This document shows, one piece after another, positions 54,915 through 64,000 of a DNA stretch of 64,000 nucleotides. The notes below the pieces were generated by a model that made no database searches, was not told the origin of the DNA, and worked only from the letters and a program-made list of their open reading frames with translations. Both the position numbers and the translations under genes were made by a program. Source of the DNA: Stachybotrys elegans (lineage: Eukaryota; Ascomycota; Sordariomycetes; Hypocreales; Stachybotryaceae); assembly GCA_020746835.1 (NCBI GenBank), contig JAGPNK010000008.1:2074362-2138361 (forward strand), read 5' to 3'. The stretch's first letter is position 1. Each line of letters begins with the position of its first letter.

Positions 54915-55908
54915 TTAAGGAAATGAGTGGAACTTATCTTGGCCCTGGTTGCTCAGTCTACCGCTTGTGTTCTCATCCCCCGGAGGTTTAAAGTATCGTC
55001 TCCAAGTCCACAGGCAATCATGCACCACGCTCATACTGAGCTTTTTCCGCACTTGGCTAAGACGTACATCCTTGTCTTGGACGCCTCCCAACGCCGTAGG
55101 GTCCGGCAAGGTGCAGAAGAAGGCCAGCACATCGCCGAGTCTGGCAGGGAGATCGTTGTTTGCGACGCTGATGGCACGCAGGGAGCGTATCGTTGTCTCA
55201 ATGAGCGCATTGCCGGCTTCGATATCTACTACAGTTCTGAAGAAACCGTTGGAGAGTATCTTGAGAATGGTGAAAGCGGCGCAGACGAATGACTGGTAGC
55301 AAAAAAGGGACAGTAGCTGAAGAAGCCAAGCTCCGAGGCGTCTAGAGTTTTTGGGCGAGGAGAGAGGAGGCCGAGTTATACAGAGTGCAAATGCGATCAC
55401 TGAATCCTTTCATCGTGGGATCATCCAAGAGAAAGAAGGCATGGAAGTGCAAGCGAGCTACCGCAAGATACCATGGTATAATACCTATCGTACATCAGGT
55501 CCAGGACTGGGAATTAGAGGTCATTATTGAACTTACCGGACGTACTTTGAATCTCCTGTTCCAGGTCGGACAGCATTCTGGTATGCAGTCGATACATACT
55601 CAACCGCTCGGTGAACCAGATTCCGTTAGCCTCGCTGGCTCTGGATGAAGCAAGTGAGATAGAAACCCTCTGCCTGAAACGCTCAATGCGCTTATAAGAA
55701 AGTATTATCCCATCCGGCCAAGCCAGATCTGCCAGAGGGCTCGTGGGCTGATCCTCGGTGTCCCACATATTTGGCAACCCAGACCCAACGCTGACGCTGT
55801 GGTGAAAGTCATGTGAGCATTAAAGTCCGATCGGACTGGATTGATTACCTTGTATCGGACATGGTCGCTGAAGTGACATATTGAGAAAGAGTACTGCTCT
55901 TTGGACAT
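54915..55908 (-). pseudogene. Remnant of a multi-exon fungal gene, identity unresolved
   Basis: On the minus strand, coding-like segments follow in order: MSKEQYSFSICHFSDHVRYK (from 55908), NMWDTEDQPTSPLADLAWPD onward to SMYRLHTRMLSDLEQEIQS (about 55774-55540), and FFRTVVDIEAGNALIETTIR through NNDLPARLGDVLAFFC to VVHDCLWTWRRYFKPP (about 55260-54950). The third looks like the helical C-terminal part of fungal regulatory proteins. Plausible donors exist (GTAATC at 55849, GTAAGT near 55536), but I could not join all segments in one frame, and no DNA-binding domain or convincing start is present. Either introns are non-obvious or the gene is decayed. Confidence 0.4.
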
Positions 55909-55923
55909 GTACGTTTGATTGTT

Positions 55924-56711
55924 CCCTTGAGTGTGCCAAGGCTCTTTGTCATAGACTGGATTTTAGTCTAAACTCAAAGTAGAGTCATCCCATCGAAAGG
56001 CCCGAGAACGCGCATAGGGCACAGTTCAATCAAGCACAACGTTCATGCACAGAGGCATCCGCCGGTTCGAAGAATTGACATGCCTTCTTGGGGCCTAGCA
56101 GGCCCGGATTTCACCGTGGACGCGGCTGGCACCACGTTGTTCTTCCCAACCAATAGCTCGCCAAGATCTTGCTCTCGGGTCTGTAACACATACCTCATTA
56201 TGTGTCATGCGATTCTTTGTGGCCATGACAGGCACCCCTTTCTGACAGTCTTGCAGCCACCAGAGAGATCAAACTTTTCCTAGGTGCCACTTCGTGGGAG
56301 GCCAAGTAAGGTTTTCCTACTCCGCGCTGACACACTGGCTACGTTGAGCGGTCAGATGTTACGATTAGCGAGGCCTAATGCCACCTGGCATTAACGTCAT
56401 CAGGCAAATTCAAAATGCCGTGTCGATTCCTATTTCCGTCAGCTAGCGCAGCCATCGGTTCAAATCATATGTAGCCTCCAAGCGCAGAAAAGGCAGTTCT
56501 CGCATTTATTTCCACTTCATATCATGCATGCCCGTGAGGTGAGCCTGGGCAGCTTCCAATTCTTCCTTTCCCGGCATACTCGGAAGCCTTACTGTCTATG
56601 GGCTTTATTTGCATTTTTTTGTCACTGCCTCTTTCACCTTGGACTGCACACTTCTTCTCATAATCATCATATACAAAGAAGGATTCTCAAGGCTCTCAAT
56701 GAGATGGATGG
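55924..56711. other. Intergenic, no supported gene
   Basis: No convincing open frame on either strand. It lies between the decayed minus-strand gene and the Pth11-like gene and probably holds the latter's promoter. Confidence 0.45.
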
Positions 56712-57918
56712 ATGCACATGCCCAAGTCTCGCATGATATCCGCCACTATGGATTCTCCGGTAGGCCTCTGGTCTCATACGAGGGGTAGGAGCAAGACGGT
56801 GTTTCTTACAGCGCTCGTGTTCCCTGTATTCGCTGTTCCAATTGTCTTCCTGCGATGCTGGACAAGTCACGTCATTCTTGGTAAATGGCATCTTGATGAT
56901 AGTAAGTTGACCACACATCGGAGCTTCTTGTCCTAACACAGATAGCTTTAGCGGTTATCTCTCTTGTCAGTTTAACTGTCTGCGCAACTTTCCCTTTAAT
57001 AATGAAACTAGGTATTCGCGTTGGGCCAGTCGATTATGCATTGTATACGTGAGTATGAAAGATACAACGTCCATATAGCTTCTAAAGATGCTCCCAGAAT
57101 CACGGCTTGGTGGCGGAGATCATGTCTCAAATATCAGCCCGGCCGGCCTGTCGCTCTTGCTGAAGGTTAGGGTATATTAACCGACCCTCTCGCACAAAGA
57201 CTAATATATAATAGACGGGGAAGTACGCGGCCGGACCATTTTACAACTTGACGACCTTTTTTACCAAGGCCTCTGTCCTGGCCTTTTATTTACGATTTTC
57301 CGTTCAAAGGTCCTTCCACTTCTGTGTTTACGCACTCACAGTAATCGTGGGCGCTTACAGCATCACCAATATTATCACCGTGCTTGTGCTGGACTGCCAT
57401 GATCGCGAGGCCTGCCACATTATTTATCTCATCTTTGATGTCACCGCCGCTCTTAATATTGCGGCAGATATCGCTATCCTCCTCCTCCCATTCTGGATCC
57501 TTCATCCCATGACAATATCCGCTGGCCGGAAATTTGCAATTGCTCTGGTCCTCATGGCAGGTGGCTTGTATGTATTCCGACACGGCCAGAACTCATACAG
57601 ATATCTAATCGATCTAGTGTTGTTGCCGTTAGTATAGTCCGCCTCGTTGCTACAATTATTGTAGACAACGACCCCGATCCCACTTACAGTTGGGGTTTGA
57701 CTATTTTGTTGAGGTACGTCTCACCATTATACAAGATATATAATTTATTAATGACGGATAGCCTGATTGAGTCATGGGCTGGACTGATATGTGCCTGCTT
57801 ACCATGTCTAATGCCGTTTTGGGCTCGATATTTTCCGAATTTCACATTGCGGCGGTTTTCGCTTGAGAGGAATCAAAGACAACTGAGATCTATTGGAACG
57901 AGTGGATCTGCTGCCTAA
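56712..57918 (+). CDS. Pth11-type / fungal rhodopsin-domain integral membrane protein
   Basis: Proposed exons: 56712-56901, 56946-56953, 57012-57048, 57098-57165, 57215-57567, 57633-57713 and 57762-57918, all in phase, about 297 residues. Family landmarks in order: RCWTSHVILGKWHLDD, SRLGGGDHVSNISPAGL, FYNLTTFFTKASVLAFYLRF, VLDCHDREACHIIYLIFDVTAALNIAADIAILLLPFWIL, FIVRLVATIIVDNDPDPTYSW, and SLIESWAGLICACLPCLMPF. These match the seven-helix Pth11-like domain, thought to sense surface or chemical cues. No CFEM domain precedes it. The 8-bp second exon is the weakest part of the model; without it the N-terminal third cannot be kept in frame. The C-terminal tail is short. Confidence 0.65.
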
Positions 57919-58292
57919 ATAAACCCCCTCCTTATCCATGATAGCCAGATTTTTCTGGTAGAAGAGCGTTTTTATAGCCTGGCCTGTACCTGGAACCGAT
58001 GTATCTCAAACTTGACTACTTTCCAGCATATCATTAAAATGAACAGTCAACCCAGACAGCTAGTGCTGGTTAGCAACATTAAAACACGGAATAGAAGGAG
58101 ACCTCACTTATTATTGCACTGGGCTCATCGGCATATGTCCTAATATAAAGTTTTCAGGAACCTATTCGGCCCCCAAGACTGTTCCACTATTCAGCTGAGG
58201 GTTGGAGCGAATTTAGAGAATAATAACAGAGCTGTGGTAGCGGCTGGGTTCTTTGTAATCCGCTGTTCATAATTAAGGCTGTTTGACATGTC

Positions 58293-58615
58293 CTAGACCT
58301 TGTTGTACAAACTGCCTCCCACTGCTGCATCAATCGCGATTGCTTGCTCAAGCCCAATAATGGTAAAGAGTTTCTTCGGGGTGAAGCTCCTGTCCAACCC
58401 ACTCTTTCCCTCCTGCTTAATCTTGACAAACACATCCTTGATAGCTTCTTATGCTGGTCCGATGGATGCATAGGGAAAGATCATCATCGTGAAGCCCAGT
58501 TCTTTCGCTTCAGCAGGCGTCCACGATGGAGTCGCGCCATGCTCAACCATGTTCAGAAGCACTGGCGTAGGAGCCAGCAGCTTGCACGCCTCGCGAGCCT
58601 CACTGTCTCTGTACA
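58293..58615 (-). pseudogene. C-terminal fragment of a PEP-mutase/isocitrate-lyase superfamily gene
   Basis: Minus-strand reading gives EACKLLAPTPVLLNMVEHG, TPSWTPAEAKELGF, MMIFPYASIGPA, then a TAA stop (about 58451-58449), and beyond it in frame EAIKDVFVKIKQEGKSG through EQAIAIDAAVGG to a natural-looking TAG at 58295-58293. This is the C-terminal third of fungal oxaloacetate-hydrolase/methylisocitrate-lyase-like proteins, with a premature stop. Homology ends near 58615, where an MFS fragment on the opposite strand begins within 30 bp. Confidence 0.7.
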
Positions 58616-58641
58616 CAAACATTCTAACATTGTGTTTGCAG

Positions 58642-59201
58642 GTTCTTATCCTCTGCGCTAACCACACTGCATACGGTTTCAACAACTTCTTTCCAACGTA
58701 AGAGGCCAAGAACATATACGTATTATGCTGACCTTCTCTAGCATCGTGGGATCTATGAACCTCGGCGACCGTACCATCACGCTTGTCTTGACTTCACCTC
58801 CCTACCTTTTCGGTGCCGTCGTCTCCTTCTTGGTGGCGTACTCGAGCGACCGCAACATCGAGCGTGGCTACCATGTCTCCGCCCCCATGGCTGCGGCAAT
58901 TATAGGCTTTATCATTTCCGTCGCCACACTGAACAATACAGCCAGATACTTTGCATCGTTTCTTTATTGTGCCGGAGCTTTTGCCGCCAATGCTGCTGTC
59001 TATTCCTGGGCAGCTTCCTCTCTAAACCAAACACTAGAGAAGAGAGCATGTACGACTGCTATTGTCAATCTGCTTTCGCAGTTAGGCAATATTTAGAGTC
59101 CTTACTTCCTCTCTTTCTTAGACAGTTCTTGCTATATTATAGCAATACTCTTAATAATAGGTTTCTTTACTTTAAGTATATTATCCCCTACTATCTAACT
59201 A
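58642..59201 (+). pseudogene. C-terminal part of an MFS transporter (allantoate-permease family), truncated and RIP-eroded
   Basis: Coding similarity starts abruptly at VLILCANHTAYGFNNFFPT (from 58642). An intact 44-bp intron (58698-58741) joins it to IVGSMNLGDRTITLVLTSPPYLFG...FLVAYSSDR, all typical of the nicotinate/allantoate permease family. The frame stops at TAG 59094-59096, but the expected SPYF follows directly in the same frame and transporter-like hydrophobic sequence runs on to about 59198. The sequence there becomes AT-rich and merges into the RIP block. The N-terminal half is missing. Confidence 0.7.
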
Positions 59202-59375
59202 GTATAGCTTTCTAACTAATAGAAATAATATAATATATTCTATATTAGGGTTATATAATAAATAATTTAAAATAATTTTAATTTTTAATTAATTTTAATA
59301 AAAGAATATTATTTAAAAAATAAATAAATAATTATAAAATTCTTATAATATAATAAATATAATATAGTAAATATA

Positions 59376-60832
59376 TTTAGTATAGAAAAAAGAATAATAG
59401 TATATATAAATAATAGTAGCCTTACTATTTATAAAACTAAAGAATAGTATTAAATAATAAAGGAATTATTAAACTATAATTAATATTATATATTAATTAG
59501 AACTAGAGAATAATAAAGGAACTATAGTAATAGTAATAGTAATAAAAGTATATAAAGTTAAGGAGACTTATAGTTAGTAAACTAGCCTTTTAATATATAT
59601 ATATACTATTTATTAGTATATATTTTAATAAGGCTAGTTTTAAAGGTATTATTATATATACTAAAAGTAATATACTAAGGTTAGAATACTATTATAATTC
59701 TAATAGAAATTATTAGGCTATATAAATATATAATAGCTATAGCTATAAATAGTATTATAGCTATATTAAACTAGGAATATATAATTTAATATATAAAGCC
59801 TAGCTTTAAAATAAAGTTTAAGAAATATATATAAAAAGGCCTTTATTCTTTCTATTATTTTTTTCTTTCTTTTCCTTTTATATATATACTATTAAATTTA
59901 ATATTTATTAATACTATATATAGTAATATTATAAATTTAACTAAAAGCTAAAATACTAAGGGTATTTTAAGCCTTTAAGAATAATTTAAAGCTATAAATA
60001 ATTAAACTATTTAAGTAAGTCTATTTATTTTAAAAGGCCTTTAAGAAATAGTATTACTAATAGTAATAGACTAGGGCTTTTAAGCTCTTTAAATAATAGT
60101 TTAAAAGTCTAAACTTAAACTCTCTTTAAAATTAAAAAAAAAAGAAAAAGACTAATAGACTAGCTAAGTATATAAAGACTATAAGAATATAATAGCTTTA
60201 TATCTTAAAGCCTAACTATTCTTTATAATAATATATTCTAACTAAAGAAGGATAAAAGGCTACTAAACTATTAAAATAGTAAGAATAACTATTATACTAT
60301 TTAATAAAGGGATTTAAGTATTTTAAACTATATTTATAAATATAATATAATGTTTAATATATCTCTATAAATAGAAAATACTATTTTACCTTATTAATTA
60401 TACTACTATTAACTTATTTATAACTATATTTATAACTATAGTCTCTATAGCTATAAAAGAGATATTTTCTATATAATTAAAGCCTTAATATAGTCTTTAA
60501 ATTATTTAGAAAGTTAGTTAAATAATAGTATACTAAGGAATATATAATATAGATAATTAAGTATATTTATTTTATAATAAACAATTAGGCATTTATATAA
60601 TCTATTTAACCTTAGTATAATTAAAAAGAGAACTTTATTAATACTCTTTCTTTTTTAAGTAGTTTTACTTTATATTTAGAGAGAATATAGTAAGTATATT
60701 TAATATAAAAAAAGAATAGTAGTATATATAAATAATAATAGCCTTACTATTTATAAAACTAAAGAATAGTATTAAATAATAAAGAGATTATTAAATAATA
60801 TTATTTATTAATTAAAGCTAAAAAATAATAAA

Positions 60833-60863
<31 letters not shown>

Positions 60864-62255
60864 AAGTATATAAAGTTAAAGGTCCCTTAAGTATAAAGTA
60901 AAACTACTTAAGGGAAAAGGGGTATTAATAAGGTTTTCTCTTTAATTATACTAAGGTTAAATAGGTTATATAAATACCCAATTATCTATTATATAATACA
61001 CTTAATTATCTATATTATATATCCCTTAGTATACTATTATTTAACTGACTTTCTGGATAATAGACTATATTAAGGCTTTAACTATTATCACGGGCCCAGA
61101 CTAGAAGTAGGTGCCTAAGGCTACTGTGGCAGCTATAGGCAAGGAATATAGCTAAGAGACAGTGTATAGAAGCTGCTATTTAGTAGCAAAAGCAAAGCTA
61201 TTTATATAGCTAGAATAATAATAGCATAGAGTACCTTTACATTCTAACCTAGCTATACTAGGGTTGTAATATAGTAGCTAGATAATAGTATAAATAGCCT
61301 AGAACCTTACCCTCTTGGAAAGAGAGAAATAAAGAATAATTAGTATCTATTAGGCAACCTACCTTTAAGCTTACTGTATATCTCCTACTAGGCATTCTTC
61401 CGCTCTATTTACTCTTCTATCCCACTGCTATTATAACTATATAATGTCTCTTTTATAGCTATAAAGACTATAGTTATAAATATAATTATAAATAGACTAA
61501 TAGTAATATAATTAATAAGTAGTGTTTTCTATCTATAGAGATGTATTAAATATTATATTATATTTATATAGCTTAAAATATTTAAATCTCTCTATTAAGT
61601 AATATAATAGCTATTCCTACTATTTTAATAGTTTAGTACCTAATAAATAGGCTTTAAAATATAGGTTAAGCTATTATATTCTTATAGCCTTTATATACTT
61701 AGCTAGTCTATTAGCTTTCTTTTTCTCTCTATAGTTCTAAAGGGAGTCTAGGTCTGGGCTTTTAGGCTATTATTTAAAGGGCTTAAAAGCCCTAGTCTAT
61801 TACTATTAGCAATACTATTCCTTAATAGATTAAAGAAGGCCTCTTAGAATAGGTAGACTCACTTAGGCCTAATTATTTATAGCCTTAGGTAATGTAAGTT
61901 ATTCTTAGGGGCTTAGAACGCCCCTAGTGTCTTAGCTTCTAGTTAAATCCATGTACCTTTGCCTTATTAAAGTATATAAGGCCAGCCTTATTAGAACATA
62001 TATAAGGGCTAGATAAACAGGCTAATAAACAGTATATATATACATTAAGAGGCCAGTCTACTAACTATAGGTCCCCCTAACTATATATACTTTTGCTATT
62101 ACTATTACTATTATAGCCCCCTTATTATTCTCTAGCTTTAGTTAATAAAAGATATTATTTAATAATCTCTTTATTATTTAATACTATTCTTTAGTTCTAT
62201 AGATAGTAAGGCTACTATTATTTATATATACTATTATTCTTTTTTCTATACTAAA
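59376..62255. repeat. Large inverted repeat, arms about 1.3 kb
   Basis: Left arm about 59,376-60,680 and right arm about 60,885-62,255 are imperfect reverse complements. Aligned landmarks include the tract around GACTAGGGCTTTTAAG (60,072) against CTTAAAAGCCCTAGTC (61,785), and 60,537-60,680 against 60,885-61,027. The right arm keeps many C/G bases that are T/A in the left. The 200-bp spacer repeats the outer end of the left arm directly. A further direct partial copy follows at about 62,270-62,830. Confidence 0.6.
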
Positions 62256-63419
62256 CATACCTATTACATTATAAAGTTAAAGGTATTTATAATTAATAAA
62301 CTTAATATATATATATACTATTTATTAACTATATACTTTAATAAAGCTAGTTAAATCTATAAGAGTAATATATTAAAATTAAAATACTATATATATTATA
62401 ATTCTAATAGAAGTTATTAAGTATATAATAACTATAGCTATAAATAGTACTATAGTTATTTAAAATTAAAAATATATAATTATATAAGGCTTAGCTTTAA
62501 AATAAAGTTTAAGAAATAGTATTATTAATAGTTTATATTAATAAACTAAGGCTTTTAAACTCTTTAAATAATAGTTTAAAAGTTTAAATTTAAATCCTTT
62601 TTATAATTAAAAAGAAAAAAAAAGATTAATAAACTAATTAAATATATAAAGACTATAAAAATATAATAGCTATATATTTTAAAGTCTATTTATTCTTTAT
62701 AATTAACTAATATATTTTAGTTAAAGAAAAATAAAAAGTTATTAAACTATTAGAATTATAAGAATAATTAGTATATTATATTAATAAAGAAAGATAAAAA
62801 GCCTCTTTAATACTAATTATTTTAAGCTATATAAAGTTTAAATAATATTTAATATAATAAGAAAAAGAGTATATAATATAAAGTATAAATAATAGAGAGT
62901 AAATAAATAGTAAAATAAATAATTTATATATATATTAAATAAAGTCATTTTTAATATTATTTAATATTTAATAGTATAATATTTATTTATTATTACTTAT
63001 ATTACTATTATATTCTTTAATTTATAATAATAGTAAGTATATTATTTTAAAAATATTTATAATATTTATATTATAAAATCTATATTTTCTTATTTATTTT
63101 TAAAGCTATTTTAAAAGTATTAAAGCTATAAAGCTATTTAATTTATATTATTATTTTATTAAAGTTATAATAATTAATAATATAATAATTATTAATAATT
63201 TTATATTTTACTTTACTTAATAAATAGACTTTCTTTTAATATATTATTTATTTAATTTCTATAATAATACTTTATTCTTTAAAAATTTTTAAAATACTAT
63301 TTTATAATAAGGAAAAGAGTATATAGTATAGAGTATAAGTAATAGAAAGTAAATAAATAGTAGAGATAGTATTTAGTGCCCTAGTAACTAATATAGTTAT
63401 AAATAGTAGAGAAGAATAA

Positions 63420-63628
63420 TAATAAGGCCATTGTTAGGCTGCCCTTGTGTATAGGGTAGCTAACTGGCCGAACGGCCGAGTGGCCGAGCCATAGGTGGCT
63501 GTAAGCACTGTTACAAGCCATATATGTACAGGCATGTAATGCGACGGGATGTTAAGCTAGCCTCTTGCAGACACGCATATATATATATACATACGGAGGG
63601 TTAGAGCGGGGTCAGATGGAAGGCTCTG
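63420..63628. other. GC-richer island bracketed by direct repeats in the AT block
   Basis: About 205 bp of normal base composition, including repeated GGCCGA-type hexamers around 63,463-63,489. It is flanked by about 105-bp direct repeats (63,291-63,402 and 63,629-63,735, both starting AATACTATTTTATAATAAGG). No open frame, tRNA or rRNA similarity is recognised. Confidence 0.6.
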
Positions 63629-64000
63629 AAATACTATTTTATAATAAGGAAAAAAGTATATAGTATAAAGTATAAGTAGTAAAAAGTAAATAAATAGTAA
63701 AGATAGTACTTAGTACTTTAATAACTAATATTAAACTATTATATATAGTATTAATAATAAAGATTTAATAAATATAAATAAAAAAAGAAAAAAAAGAAAA
63801 ATATATAATAAAAAAATAAAGGCCTTTTTATATATATTTCTTAAATTTATTTTAAAACTAAACTTTATATATTAAATTATATATTTTTAATTTAATATAA
63901 CTATAGTTTTATTTATAACTATAGCTATTATATACTTCTTTATTATTTAAGGACTTTTATTAGAATTATAATAGTATAATAAAGGAAAGAGTATATAGTA

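Larger units (their letters stand above)
59202..64000. repeat. AT-rich, RIP-like repeat block
   Basis: Nearly 5 kb made mostly of A and T, with TA-rich words and long stretches without C or G. There are no usable open frames. Several internal copies of the same sequence appear in direct and inverted order with different degrees of C/G loss, as expected for transposon copies mutated by RIP. Two GC-richer islands remain, about 61,080-61,430 and 63,420-63,628. Which transposon family this was cannot be read. It runs past the window end. Confidence 0.85.

Noticed and set aside
56060..56100. GGTTCGAA-type box-B look-alike suggesting a tRNA
   Set aside because: No matching box A or cloverleaf pairing around it.
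59202..64000. CRISPR-like or satellite array in the AT-rich block
   Set aside because: Repeats are long, irregular and inverted, without regular spacers; they fit mutated transposon copies.

Overview
This is a filamentous-ascomycete (Pezizomycotina) genomic window, most likely Sordariomycetes. The evidence is short GT-AG introns of about 45-90 bp with CTRAY-like branch sites, A at -3 of many start codons, and typical fungal families: a Ser/Thr mucin with a DUF6923 domain, LysM/GH18 killer-toxin-like chitinase, HET domain, Zn2Cys6 and bZIP regulators, Pth11-type receptor, DUF3176, and an ARN/SIT siderophore transporter. A strongly AT-biased, repeat-filled block with the look of repeat-induced point mutation (RIP) fills the right end. 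Exon-intron structures below were built by hand from splice signals and reading-frame continuity; none is confirmed by transcript data.

Layout. 0.6-6.6 kb: giant mucin-like surface protein. 6.9-15.2 kb: TmpA-like membrane flavoprotein, Gfo/Idh/MocA oxidoreductase, siderophore transporter with two perfect iron-regulator (SreA/SRE1-type) sites in its promoter, and an NmrA-like reductase. 15.5-18.4 kb: an eight-exon gene joining a SesB/SERAC1-like alpha/beta-hydrolase to four C2H2 fingers through a tandem pentapeptide tract. 19.2-21.7 kb: DUF3176 pseudogene and a 254-bp Tc1/mariner-type MITE. 22.2-26.2 kb: small cluster of MDR oxidoreductase, SnoaL-like protein and bZIP factor. 26.7-30.3 kb: frameshifted P-loop NTPase and an intact CYP504-like P450. 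30.6 kb: RIP-mutated 102-bp copy of part of the helicase found at 40 kb.

31.3-39.9 kb is the most striking locus. A secreted LysM-repeat protein is divergent from a ten-exon gene for a secreted protein of about 2,088 residues. That protein has the full killer-toxin-like chitinase architecture (LysM x2, chitin-binding module, GH18) fused to a propeptide-like region, a subtilisin-type (S8) domain and a Cys-rich tail. Together they look like a chitin-targeting module, with the LysM protein masking or binding chitin and the enzyme cutting it, to which a protease has been added.

40-59 kb: helicase pseudogene, ankyrin-HET incompatibility-type protein with an in-frame 12-bp tandem repeat, polytopic membrane protein, frame-disrupted Cys-rich membrane protein, divergent SDR/Zn2Cys6 pair, an unrecognised 673-residue protein between two 140-bp direct repeats, a decayed multi-exon gene, a Pth11-like receptor, and two abutting gene fragments (PEP mutase/isocitrate-lyase family and an MFS transporter). 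The MFS fragment runs into the AT-rich block. 59.2-64 kb: AT-rich repeats forming a large inverted repeat, plus one small GC-richer island between direct repeats. No tRNA, rRNA or CRISPR was found.
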